NCBI GenBank assembly: GCA_964019055.1
Contig: OZ025208.1
Span: 17,692,228 to 17,756,227 of the forward strand
Direction of reading: 5' to 3'
From: Anthopleura xanthogrammica
Lineage: Eukaryota; Cnidaria; Anthozoa; Actiniaria; Actiniidae
DNA length: 64,000 bases
Below the pieces are notes generated by a model. It saw nothing but the letters and a program-made list of their open reading frames with translations, was not told the DNA's origin and made no database searches. Positions 48,045 through 60,000 of this stretch are shown here, piece after piece. Each line of letters opens with the position of its first letter. Within the stretch, counting starts at the first letter, position 1. A program made the translations under genes and the position numbers.

Positions 48045-51000
48045 AGATTCCGCAAGACATTTGGCAACTTTTCCTGAGAAAACGTCTGGTTCGTGGACCA
48101 CGTGACTCGACACACTGAAACCTGTGTCTTCTGCAGTAACTGCGATGAAAATCCCGGCACCCTGTGTTAAAAAGAGATATTCATAAGCTTTCTGGACTCT
48201 TCCTGGTCATTTCTGGTAATTATCTGGACCTGCCCTCCCCTCTCAAACAAGGTATTGTCAGTCAATTTTAAGGTGTAGTTATACTTGGACAGTCTTTTCC
48301 TGGTTTCCTGTCTTGTCCTCTTGCAGGGGTGTCATCCCAGCAGCATCCAAATTCACTGGACATGCAGCTCTTCGGGGCAGCGTGCTCTAGACGTTAAAAA
48401 GCAAAACAAAATATCCGGTTTTAGTCTCTCGTTCAAGAAGCCGAGTGTGATGTAGGTATCTTTAGTTATCACTTACTGCATCTTCTGCAGGTTTTAGCAC
48501 AATCTCTCGTCATCCTTGATGATGTATTGTAGTCTGTGTCGCCATATCTTCCCTTCTTGCAGCTTCCCTTTCGTTTCTCGGCTCGGCAGAAAGAGCTTGG
48601 CTTGATGTCAATACACAAAGCCACTAAAAAAAACAATACACATTTGATAAGGCCCAGTTCAAAACTCGATCTTCTCATGAGCCGAACACATTGAAAACAA
48701 TGGATAATAAGGCGGTGTTCTGTGATCTTAGGTTCGGCTCATGCGAAGATCGACGTTTGAACTGGGCATGAGTTATCTATTGATAGTGGTCAGTTAGGTT
48801 ATTTTGTGAAGAATTATTGTAGGATTAGCCCGCAACTAATAAAGCTTTCCTGGGTCGTTAAATGTGCAAGCGTGTTGATAATAAAAGTAGAAGATATTAA
48901 TCTCGATATTCCCGACCTTCATCTGCACGTACCATTGTTTCAGTTGCACGAGTAAAAAATACAGTTCTACCTTTATTTATCAATTTCTCTCCAAAACTTT
49001 TCACGAAGTAATTGGTGCCAACAGACCCCTTGCAGCACGTCGGAATGCAGCTCAATTTGGAGGGCAAAACAATAGATTCTAATTCTCAGGGGATTGAAAT
49101 TCTTTTGTTTTGCCCTCCAAATTGAGCTGCATTCCGACATGCTGCAAGGGGTCTATTATCCTGACAATCATCTCGCAACTCTGTTTCTGGGATAAATTTC
49201 ATCATATAACATGGCTTTTACTTCACTGACATCATTTGGCAGAAACGAGTGGGGGTTTAGACCGTCAGTAGCTCCAGTAATGTATAAACAGAAAACAGAT
49301 CAACAGAATGAGTGAGATAAAAGCTCTTGTCAGTATACTGTTCACCCCTTGCAGCACGTTCAAAACTGGAAAGCACAGCTCTACTTTTTAAATAAATAAA
49401 TATAACAAATAAGTAGTTTATCTAAAAAAATTACCAATGTGAGGGTTTGAATCTTTAAAACATATAAAATATCAAAAGAAAAAAAATCTAAAAAGAAAAA
49501 AAATTCCATCCCGCTGCTGGGATTCGAACCCACGTCTTCCAGAATTTAAATATATCTTCCACGTCCCTAATTTATTCCAAAATAATCAATTCCCCACTTG
49601 CCATACCCCCGAGACATCCGCAGAGCTGAGGCGTGGTATGGTCTTCGGACCTGACGGCAATTAAGTCCTTCTGCCCTTGTTTGTACGGATTACACAGGAT
49701 GATGTTCTAGCCGAAGCATCAGGGGAGAGACTAGCCGGCCCCCAGACCATAACTGACTAATCCCTTGCACCACCTGCCACGCACGGAATCGATGGAAAAT
49801 TTGGTGTTAAAAAATCTAGTCTATATTGTGGTTTGTTTTCACGGGTATTGTTGTGCTAATTTTTTGGCCATCGTGGCCCAGTGGAAAAAAATTGGGCTTC
49901 AGAGATTGACAGAGTCAAGCCCGGTTGAGGAAGGTTTGTATATGGATGGGTGACCTGAAAATTATACCTACTCAATCTTTTATTTCTGTTTAATTACTTT
50001 ATTTATTTAATGTTTTTTTTGTCCGTTTTTGCCCGAAATTCCGCATAGTGTAGAGCAGGTATCGTAAGACTGTGAAAGGCTCAAGGCACGAACGCGGTCG
50101 CTACAAAAGTCAGCCAATCAAAAATCTAGACAACATCACGGTCGCGGCAAGGCACGTACACGGCACTGAACTTTTCACAGTCATACGAAATCTGAATACC
50201 CAAAGTTTTGCCCATTCTTCGAGCAGTAAAGCTAGATTAAAGGTTTTTTTCTACTTTGTTTAGGAGATCTCTGCTTTTTTCATTATGACAATTACCCTTG
50301 TAGTCAGTAGTTCTGGCCGGTCGCACCAGGGAAGCAAAACACGCAAAGCAGGATGAGTATCTGTCAACCACGTGTTCACGAGAGGATAAAGCAATAAAAT
50401 AGAACTAGCATCAGTCTGACAGAAACTGGAGAAAATACCAGATGAATTTCAATTGAAGAAAACAGCCTTTTTTATCAATGTAAAGAGAATACGGTCAGTG
50501 TGCAAGAGCTCGATGATCCGAGTTTTTCTCTCGAGACTGATTCGCGGCATGCGGTGCCCGAACACACAGGCTAGAATACGTGTGCAGCGTCAGTACGAGG
50601 CCGGGTAGGAGAACTCAAACTCAACTCAAACTCAACTTAAACTCAACTCAAACTCAACTCAAACTCAGCGAATATCCGATCACTTTCACAGTACATCTTT
50701 ACAACAAATTAGGTCATTCAGTCGGATTACGGCGTGTTTATCAAGGGGTTCAACTGTCGATGGATTCTTGATCTTATTAATCCTTACAATAATAATGTCA
50801 ATATCTCTTACTTTTTGCTTAACACCGAGAGACAACCATTCCAACTTGATACATATATATTTTGATGTATGAAGATCTAGAACGTAAACTGGAGACAAGC
50901 AGTAGATGAAGTCACATACCTCCACATCCTTCCATTGCTCGTCCCAACGCTTCTGTCTTTCCATCAGGACAACATTTGTATATACTCTTCTTGCAATCTG

Positions 51001-52190
51001 CTAGGACTGAAAAGATATGTGGAGCCTTCAATGAAGTTGCGAGGAGGAGGAAGACGAAGAACAAGAACAAGAACAAGGTACCGCCTCTTTCCCACACACA
51101 CTAGCTTGTAGTCTTATACATAGTCCACTTAAATCTCAACCCTAAACCCTACCCCCTTGGCCCATTTCGAGGGTATTCGGTTCTCCTTGGATCGAAGACA
51201 CATATTAGTAGTTCCCACAAACTCACTCAACACTCACAAAAAAAAAATCACATGTTTATCGATTCATGTGTCTTCAAGCTAGCTTTTAATGAAATGCTAA
51301 TCCCTGTATGATATTGATGAATGACCAAACAGATGACCTTTTCGCTAAGCTGTTTTTGTTTGTTCGCATTATACTATAGACACCGCAAAGGTCAGTTCAA
51401 ATGAATGTTCAGTTAAGTGGTGTTAATTGAGCAATGCGATTGATATTTATGCTCAAACTGAATCTTCAACAGTCTGTAAATAGCGCGTTTTTTCACTGCT
51501 AACGGTTTGCTATGATATAGACACCTTTCAAAATTATCTCTGAAGCAAGGATAAAAGAGAAATAGCAAAAGAAATCACACTTTTTCTCGAAGGAATTTGA
51601 GTCTTTTAATTAAGTCGTATTTTCCCGTTAGCCTCAGACCCAAGATAACTAGAGGTCTATACTTTTCCCGCCATTGTTTTACGATCCAATACTTGAAGAC
51701 CCTTCTAGCTTAGATCTGGGGGGAGGCTTCTGGGGGAGTGGACAACTTTTGCCAATAAATGTTTTTATTGTTCAGTTTATAGTATAAAGTTACTTCTTGA
51801 GACATTGATTTTGGAGCTTCATTTTTACTCTTTGTTATTCAAACTCGGCTTGACGATCGACAACAAAAGAAGTGGAAAATTGCGCGCCAAAAATTGATTC
51901 GTGGAATCGGGGGAAAAACGTTTGTTTTTCAATTAAAAACTTTCATTGTTTATGAGTTAAGCCATTGTAAAATGAATTGAAAATGAATGTGGCTTGTTCA
52001 GGTTTTAATAGCACACTACAATCAAGTGTAAAGACATACTGAAGTACAAAGAAACGATTATATATATAAAAAAATGGCATTTGAATGCCAAAAAAAGTAA
52101 TAAGTATAATTGAAAGAGGTACTCACATTCATTGTTTGCGGATGAAACAGAAATGGCAAAAGCAACCACGAAAGCAAGTTTCGCCAACAT
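48045..52190 (-). CDS. Secreted protein with alternating CC-rich (papilin-type) and ShKT domains
   Basis: Five exons, all joined in phase 1: 52190-52127, 51006-50920, 48623-48477, 48386-48285 and 48161-48045. Exon 1 is a signal peptide (MLAKLAFVVAFAISVSSA). Exons 2 and 4 each encode a C-x2-S-x-[YF]-x-CC-x-D motif (CKKSIYKCCPDG; CMSSEFGCCWDD), as found repeated in papilin-like matrix proteins. Exons 3 and 5 each encode a six-cysteine ShKT domain ending CAKTCRRC and CQMSCGIC. ShKT domains occur in channel-blocking toxins but also in many enzymes and matrix proteins; the alternating build argues for a matrix or secretory-epithelium protein, and no toxicity is implied. The 3' end is uncertain: a GTAAGT donor follows 48045, but read-through would stop at about 47926. 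A TTTAAATA element near 52280 may be the TATA box. Confidence 0.82.
48654..48772. mobile_element. Foldback element in ShKT-gene intron 2
   Basis: GCCCAGTTCAAAACTCGATC with TCTCATGAGCCGAACA is mirrored by GTTCGGCTCATGCGAAGATC and GTTTGAACTGGGC. It ends about 30 bases from the exon 3 acceptor. Confidence 0.82.
49021..49158. mobile_element. MITE family M2, best preserved copy
   Basis: GACCCCTTGCAGCACGTCGG and its complement close the element; the inner arms TGGAGGGCAAAACAATAG are also mirrored. It lies in intron 2 of the ShKT gene. Confidence 0.85.
49505..49965. mobile_element. SINE-like remnant(s) with tRNA- and 5S-like signals
   Basis: On the minus strand near 49515-49545, GTGGGTTCGAATCCCAGC is a tRNA T-arm with box B. 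On the plus strand near 49873-49960, TGGCCCAGTGG fits a box A, and ATGGATGGGTGACC resembles the 3' internal promoter part of 5S rRNA. No intact tRNA or 5S gene is present. These may be two unrelated SINE pieces. Confidence 0.35.
50608..50668 (+). repeat. AACTCAAACTC tandem repeat
   Basis: About five copies of an 11- to 12-base unit in intron 2 of the ShKT gene. Confidence 0.9.
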
Positions 52191-53387
52191 GGTGAAGACA
52201 GAACCTCTTTGAATTCCGTTTGACTTTAGCGTTCAGTGTTTAGCTAAGTACTGACCCTCGCAGTTTACTATCCTTATTTAAACAGTCATACGGCGACTGC
52301 AATTTTTCCAGCGGTTTTTTGGGTTTAGCTAACAAGTTTAGCCAATCAGGATCAAGTGCAGGTGGCATAGCGAGAGTTTCAAATATGGAATGGGCGCGCG
52401 CGCGTTTGGGCGCGAAAATTCCCGCCAAATCCACAGGAAACCCATGAATATAAGATATTCATCCATAGATCCATTTATTTATTTATTTATTTACATAATA
52501 ATGCACTATACATATCCGTAATTATGTTAATAATCTCTAATACAACTATATGATAGACTGGTCTATCGAAACGTGTCTTGTTTGAAACTAAAAGTTAATG
52601 TTTGACCATTCTAAAAAATTCCTTTTATTTATTCGCATAGTGATTTCATTTATCATGATATAGAATAAAAAGGAATTTCTTTCGCATATTTTCGCGCCAA
52701 AACCATAATAAAGAAAACCGTAATAAAGTAAACAGGAGTCTCGGTCGACAGATTCTGCTCGCACTGTATTGGTAGACAAAACAGGAATAATATATAATAT
52801 TGGACGAATAATATACCATGATCAATGATAACATCCTAAAGCTTCATTCTTGCGACATTTTCCCCAAAACTAAACCGCTATACCACCCTTAATTCCCAAA
52901 ATATAAGAGTCATTTGACAATGCTCAGAGGGGAAAATGTTCATCTAATAACGTGAAAAGCTCACGAGAGAAACCTTGTGAGAACTCGTGAGATACTTTAC
53001 AGACCATGAAGATGAGTGGTAGATGCGTCGCCTTTCATCTGAATAACTGTTTACAGTGGTATCCTATTATCTTGTATTTCACAAATTTGTTATTTTGATT
53101 GCAGTTCCCTCTGAAAAAAGTTCCCATAGCTTTTAGCTATTTTCGTTTTTTTTTTCGTGTCAGTATGTTACAGTAAATGTAAACATCGCTATTTCCGTTA
53201 GAAAGGTTCCATTGCGATAAGATTTAGCTCTATAGCTCATAACAGACATAACAGGACATTAAAAAAATATAAATGAAAAAATCGCAATTTTTTCAAGATT
53301 CTTAATTAGTTTATTATATATGAACTAGATAGCATTACTGTAATATACAGGGGAGTAACCAAAAATATTGGGCTTCCTGTGCCTATT

Positions 53388-53561
53388 TGGACATAATGTA
53401 CGTTTTCCCATTTCAGACTACGTGTCATTCTCTTGAGAATAAGATTCTTTGTTTGAGTTGTATTCATATTCATGTGTCTTCTCATGTACAACTGTCAAAC
53501 AAAGAAATGATGATCTAGGGAAAAACACGTGGTCTGAAATGGGAAAATATTATGCCCAAGG
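53388..53561. mobile_element. MITE family M1, well preserved
   Basis: ACGTTTTCCCATTTCAGACT and GTCTGAAATGGGAAAATATT form the ends, with CTACGTGTCATTCTC mirrored by AAAAACACGTGG. Full layout as at 35365. Confidence 0.85.
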
Positions 53562-53938
53562 TAAAGATCGAGGTCTATTATCTTAATGGTCGGCTCCTCT
53601 CAGATGTCTGTGTTTTGGGGCAGATTCTTCGACACTTATGTCTGGTAATGGACTGTGCAATAATTATCAAGATGATAATGTAAAGTTGTAGTGCATACAG
53701 GGTGGGGAGATTAAAGTTTAAAGTAATAAGATGGAGGGCATAATTTCTATTGCTGTCACGACTATATGGCACTGATCATGAGTAGTGGTGAGATTAAACC
53801 CTATAGTAGCAAGCAAAACTTTCAAATGGACATTGCATTTTGCCCTGGTCTTTATAAAACCACGATTACAGAACATGAACTTGCGTTACCAAAGTAACGG
53901 GCTTTATATGACTTATTGCCTCGGTTTTCGGTAATTAA

Positions 53939-54257
53939 GGGAGCATTCATTTTTTAGGAGGGGGGGGGGGCAGAGGAATTAGGGGGGGGGTCATTAAAAA
54001 ATTACTAGATAAAAAGGGGGGTCACATTTTTTTTGAATGTTGAACCAGGGGGGTCATGAATAAGATGAAAAAGTCAAAAAGGTATATTCTTTAGTTTTAG
54101 GGAGGGGGGGGCTAGAAAATTTTTATATTTGGAAGTGGGGGGGGGGGGGTTATCGAAATATTCAATTCCTTACCATGGGGGCTAGCATTTTTTTTCTATT
54201 TGATTCCTCTAATTCCTCCGCCCCCCCCCCCTCCCCTCCTAAAAAATGAATGCTCCC
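53939..54257. mobile_element. Harbinger-like MITE with G-run/C-run arms
   Basis: The ends GGGAGCATTCATTTTTTAGG and complement are perfect inverted repeats, flanked by TAA on both sides (a 3-bp target duplication, as for PIF/Harbinger). Behind the left end lie runs of 10 or more G, and behind the right end matching C-runs. Confidence 0.8.
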
Positions 54258-54682
54258 TAACTCTTACTTATTTCATACCTAACACGAAATAATAAAGTAT
54301 AACTAACTAACGATAGTAACCTATTCCACACTGCATCCATTGTCGCATCGCAATAAGATTGGGGATAAATTTTGGCGACCCAACAATGGTCACAGTGTGA
54401 TAAGGGTTGGGAGAGGGGGGAAAATAACAAGGGAGGACTTCCATGCCAGGCTTCTAATCATACCTGATGGTGTTACGCCGGCGTCTGTCGCGCCGACGTT
54501 GCCGGTCCTGCAGTTGAGCCAAGTGAAAAATATATTCATAACTCGTGGTCTTATATGCGCTGCTCTAATTTATACAGTGTGAATAGTCGTAAGTTTGATC
54601 AGTTGTATAATAAGGATCCAGCTAGCTGTTTTTCAATCTAAATTAGAAAATACGATACTGACAGTCTACTGTAATCATCCAG

Positions 54683-54812
54683 CATCTCCAGGGAAGTAAG
54701 TATATCTCCAGGGAAGTAAGTATCTCCAGGGAAGTAAGTATCTCCAGGGAAGTAAGTATCTCCAGGGAAGTAAGTATCTCCAGGGAAGTAAGTATCTCCA
54801 GGGAAGTAAGTA
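54683..54812 (+). repeat. 18-bp tandem repeat, 7 copies
   Basis: Units of AGTAAGTATCTCCAGGGA. Each contains GTAAGTAT, a consensus-like 5' splice donor on the plus strand. The minus-strand GDTYFP frame is a by-product. Confidence 0.94.
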
Positions 54813-55359
54813 TCGATTGAACTTTTCAATGCTTTAATATTGAAAACTGATAACATTAATCATTATTAACAACACTATTATCAACTAAACACCAGTAAAC
54901 ATAATATACATATAATACATATATATGTACTAGTCCACATTGTTGAGCACTTTTAAGGATTTACCCTGGACTTTAAGAGATTTATGGAATAGTATTACAT
55001 ATATATGTAGAAAAATAACACTAATAAAGCTGATTAATCAATTAATTACCATAACAGCAATATCTTTCATCACCATGACAACGATGATGATCATTACCAT
55101 GGCAACCACAACATTACACTGATATATAATGATATGTATATAATACAATGTTACATACTAGTAAATACTAGCTAATACTTTAGTGATCTCTAATAATATC
55201 CTGATAATCTCATGTTATCTTCAAGGTCTAATGAGATCGTTATTATTATCCTGCTGATCTGTAATATTATCTACTACCTTTTTCGTTTCTATTTGATCTC
55301 TGACTGATATGATTTTAGTAAGGATCTCTAATATCATCCTAATGATAACAAAAGTTATT

Positions 55360-55641
55360 AAAGAATCCTAGTCAATTACAATGCACTGCGCGCCGAAAAC
55401 AATGCAACCCGTCATTTTCTCTGCCAGGCAAAATAGTGGTTTTGTAGATGAAGAATGGGAATCCAGTTCCATCGGCCTTGTTATTCAAGCTAGAAGTTTT
55501 AAAAACATCAAGATGTAATGATAAGTCGTTATTTTATCCTTTTCGTGAGATTTTATAAATTTGGGCAACGAATCTAAGGTAAATTTCTTATGTAAACAAT
55601 GATGTAGGCGCGCAGTGCATTGTAGTTGACTAGGATTCTTT
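55360..55641. mobile_element. TIR element (MITE) with TA flanks
   Basis: AAGAATCCTAGTCAATTACA at the left and TGTAGTTGACTAGGATTCTT at the right, continuing into AATGCACTGCGCGCC and its complement. TA on both outer sides suggests a Tc1/mariner-type target. Confidence 0.83.
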
Positions 55642-56599
55642 AAGACGTCCGATACAATTAGATTAGTATCTCTATTGTTATTCTTACAATCTCAGGTATT
55701 ATCAAGATGGTCTCTAATATTTCAATGACATTTAGTGATATCTGAAAGAAATTTTAAAGCTACAGATGGTTAAATTTCATTTTCTTCTATTTCCTTTCTT
55801 TCCTTTCCCTCTTACATCTCTTTTCCCATTCTCACCCCGCTTTATTCCCCGACTACAGACTCATATGTACAGATTTATTCTTGCTCAAGAAAAATCGTCC
55901 ACAAAAGTCAACTGTAACAAAAAGAATGTGCAACTTGAACAATACCAATATTTAGAAATCCAATGGACTTGTCATGGTTTCTATGAATAACTGACTTATA
56001 AACAAGACTACACCTAGTTGTATATATGAGTCTGTGGTCATCAAAAACAGTATCTTTTCTATGCATAATCTTTTTGAAACATTTTTTTCGACGCAGCTCT
56101 GTTCACTGTAAAGGTACTGGTTTGTACCCCTCTAAGTGAATTTATTGCATTTAGAAAATTTCTTTAAAGGATATTTATTTTATGTGAATTTGGTAGGAAG
56201 AGTCTGCTAGTTAATTTATTTGAAAAGTATCCCAAATCAAGGGCTAAAGCGATAGTAAATCCTTACAGTAGAGTCTTAACTTGGACCAACAAACGATTCT
56301 TATCTCACTCTAGGTCAGCTGTGTTTAGATGTTGGTCATGCGCAGTGATGAGTAGATAGGATAGCTGGATCCTGCAGGAGAAAAGCATTATCATGTATAA
56401 GCAACTTTGGTACATATTAGGTTTTTATCGAGTAATTTTGTTTTTAAGCATGCATAATTTTTCGAGGGAAATTTCCGAGATTCTGAAGGAAACACTTTAC
56501 TTTGTTTATCAGTCATTTGAGAAGATACACGAATATAGAGATTTGATCATTTCGTTATTTTCTTCGTGTGTTGTTGTTTTTGTTTGTTGGCCGTTTGGT

Positions 56600-57055
56600 T
56601 GGTTAGTTGGTTAGTCGATCTCGGTCAGTTAGTTGGTCGGTCGGTCGGTCGATTGGTTAGTTTTTCGGTCAGTTAGTTGGTCGGTCGGTCGGTCGGTCGA
56701 TTGGTTAGTTTTTCGGTCAGTTAGTTGGTCGGTCGGTCGGTCGATTGGTTAGTTTTTCGGTCAGTTAGTTGGTTGGTCGGTTGGTCGATTGGTTAGCTTT
56801 TCGGTCAGTTAGTTGGTTGGTCGGTCGGTCGATTAGTTAGTTTTTCGGTCAGTTAGTTGGTTGGTCGGTTGGTCGATTGGTTAGCTTTTCGGTCAGTTAG
56901 TTGGTTGGTCGGTCGGTCGATTGGTTAGCTTTTCGGTCAGTTAGTTGGTCGGTCGGTCGGTCGATTGGTTAGTTTTTCGGTCAGTTAGTTGGTCGGTTGG
57001 TTGGTCGATTGGTTGGTTGGTTGCTCAGTCAGTCGGTCAGTCGATTGGTCGGTTG
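56600..57055 (+). repeat. GGTC/GGTT-rich minisatellite
   Basis: About nine units of 40-60 bases built from GGTCGGTCGGTCGATTGG, TTAGTTTTTCGGTCAG and TTAGTTGG. It abuts the end of IRF exon 6 at 57065. Confidence 0.92.
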
Positions 57056-57064
57056 ACATCTTAC

Positions 57065-60000
57065 CAGACTCTCCATGCGCACTGAATCCAGGCGAGGTGG
57101 CGCATGCGCTCTCTGGTGTAGTAGCACAGCTTCCGGTTGACGTACTTCCAATATCACTATCAAAAGCCTGTGATAACTGGTCAACGATCTGGAAATGGTT
57201 AGGAAAAAGAAGCTGGTCAACCATCTGGAAATTGTTAAAAAGAAGAAGTCTTTGCTTAAAATACTACAAAGAGTTGGAAGAAAGATAAAGGAATAGACTT
57301 ACTTCCACTATCTCGTGGTCACTGGGGACTGTTTGCTCCACTTCTATCAACAAGAAAACTCAATAAATAAGCCATTCACTTAATCGATACAATGATACAA
57401 CCTCTTGGCTGATCTAAGTCAGGGCACGGCTAACTCACAGATCAAACCCTGAAACAACCTCTGGGCTGATCTAAGTCAGGGCGTGGCTCACTCACAGATC
57501 AAACCCTGAAACAACCTCTGGGCTGATCTAAGTCAGGGCATGGCTAACTCACAGATCAAACCCTGAAACAACCTCTGGGCTGATCTAAGTCAGGGCGTGG
57601 CTAACTCACAGATCGAATTTGAATTTAGCTTGTTAGATTTTGTTGGGAAGGGAAACCTGTTGAAAAACCCTCGAATCAAGGGTGAGACCTAACAAACTCT
57701 AACAACACATGTGATGCCAAGTCCAGGAATCGAACACGAAACACCAGATCAGAGGTGAAAAGCGAGAGCACTAATGCTACAATGACCACCCAAGTGATTA
57801 TTGTATAATATCGTATAGACGAAGCAAACAAAGCTTAACTGACAAGAGTCCCTCACCTGGTACGGCTGAAGGGTTGAGGTAGGCGATATGGCTCTCATGA
57901 TACGGATAACAGGAAGGTTGTTCATCACATGGTAGATATGCAGGAACAGCCTGACAATCAAAATATGAAATATATACATGATCTATTGTTACAATACTTT
58001 ACAATATTATACACTTCTGTGCATTGCATGTTTACTATAGTGTCTGATATAGTTGAACTATATACTGTGTATCCTATTAATACCTTGCATTCTCTTGGAT
58101 TTAACCAGTACTCGCCATCGTACACTACGTTTCTTTCATCATTCATCTTCAGTCTGTTGAGTCTCTTAAAGATGAGTTCTTCATTGCCTTGAAAAAGAAT
58201 CGACATATTTTAATAACTGTATAGACGAAATGACCAGAGAATGAAAAGTTAAGAAGTCTTCTGTGACAGAAAGGGAAGAGAAACTGAAGAAAAAATGGGA
58301 GAAGAAAAAGAAATAGAAGAACGAGAAGTAGAAGGAGAATTAGAAGAAGAAGAAGAAGAAGAAGAAGAAGAAGAAGAAGAAAAAAACAGAAGAAAAATAT
58401 GATGATGAAGACGAAGACGAAAAGAAGAAGAAGAAGATGAAGAAGAAGAAGAAGATGAAGAAGAAGAAGAAGAAGAAGAAGAAGAAGAAGAAGAAGAAGA
58501 AGATGAAGAAGAAGAAGAAGAAGAAGAAGAAGAAGATGAAGAAGAAGAAGATGAAGAAGAAGAAGAAGAAGAAGAAGATGAAGAAGAAGAAGAAGAAGAA
58601 GAAGAAGAAGATGAAGAAGAAGATGAAGAAGAAGATGAAGATGATGAAGAAGATGAAGATGATGAAGAAGAAGAAGAAGAAGAAGAAGAAGAAGAAGAAG
58701 AAGAAGAAGAAGAAGAAGAAGAAGAAGAAGAAGAAGAAGAAGAAGAATACCAATCTCGTCTAAAGAGGAAGGATCAACACTCAAACAACAAACTCAATCA
58801 CGATGTGTTGGTGAGGTTGTACTGAACTTACGAACAACAGCACTGAAGGCAAACCACTACTGTAGCGTAACATTCATAAACACGTTCCTATGGTAACGAA
58901 AGTGGTATCTTATCTGATGTCTAATCATACTCTAGACTACTCACCTCTGAATCCAACAGCTCTCGGCATGGGTTTCATCTTGTACACTTTGAAAGCATTG
59001 TTACCCCGAGTACAGCTCTTTTCTGTGACTTCTTCGATGTCTGGCAACGCGTTCAGGGCACATCGAAAGTTGGTTTTCCATCTTCGAGGATTTGGTGCCA
59101 TTTTTCGAGCATCATATCTGGTTAACAAAGCGACAATTGAATTAGAATTACAAATTTCAACAAACATAATTCTCTATTATTACGACTGATACAAGCCGGC
59201 CCAGCAACAATAGAATAAAACAACTGTATCTATTCAGAAAGACAATGATATACCCGCAGGAAAACTGATTTAAACAATAGAACAAAATCATACAAGACAC
59301 GAATGAATTTATCTCACGAATTTATCTCAATACATCTTTTGACAAAGTTGAAATACCGTTTGAAAATCAGCCAAAATAACTGACTCCATTGTCTAATGCA
59401 CATGTTTATAATTTTTTTTTTTTTTCTATCCAGTTTCTGAAGATGATTATAGATCATATATCATAAGATCGAGGTAAAAAGGCAGTCCAAACTGCCCACG
59501 AACTGTGTCATAAGAATAAGCTAGAAAAAAAATATTTAAAAAAGATGGTTGAAGGTCGATGGATGAGATTCCGTATGTCCAAAAAGTTTTGCCTTAAATT
59601 TTTCAACTATAAAAAAAAAAAATCAAAAACGGCCACAAAATAGTTTGTACGCTAAGAACACACTGGAACTGAATGTACTTTCATACGTGGCTTTATTATT
59701 TTAGTAGGGTGGTTTGGACCAGAGATATAAATTTGCATTTGAAATAGCTGTTTAGATTATGTTATTATTGTAGGTGTGTCTCGAAGCAAAAGCTTCCTCG
59801 TACAGATCGAGCTATCTTGTTCATCATTTGTAACGGTCAAAAAGGCGGGGTAAACTAGATATTTTGCAGAGAATTATGAGAAACAAATAAACCGCAAATA
59901 AAGAGATCGATTGCTACTGAAAAAATGTCTTTAAAATGTCAGTCTTTCGCTATCACATGATCGAACACAAAAACACTTTGACAGTGTGTTATACTGAATG

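Larger units (their letters stand above)
52191..57064. other. Region between the divergently placed ShKT and IRF features; repeats only
   Basis: No convincing exon. Present are an ATTT microsatellite (~52470-52492), an M1 element (53388-53561), a G/C-run foldback (53939-54257), an 18-bp repeat (54683-54812), a foldback at 55360-55641 and a GGTC-rich minisatellite (56600-57055). An acceptor with a short in-phase tail at 54507-54473 (minus) could be a terminal IRF exon, at low confidence. Confidence 0.5.

Noticed and set aside
49505..49550. tRNA gene
   Set aside because: Only a T-arm/box B like sequence is present; no acceptor stem, D-arm or anticodon arm can be folded around it. SINE remnant is more likely.
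54340..54582. Plus-strand 80-codon frame between repeats
   Set aside because: No start context, no motif and no flanking exon in phase. The only feature of note is the minus-strand acceptor at 54507, listed as a low-confidence terminal IRF exon.
58149..58784. Long poly-Leu, poly-Phe and poly-Lys open frames
   Set aside because: They are translations of the GAA/TTC microsatellite in all frames, without any other sequence support.
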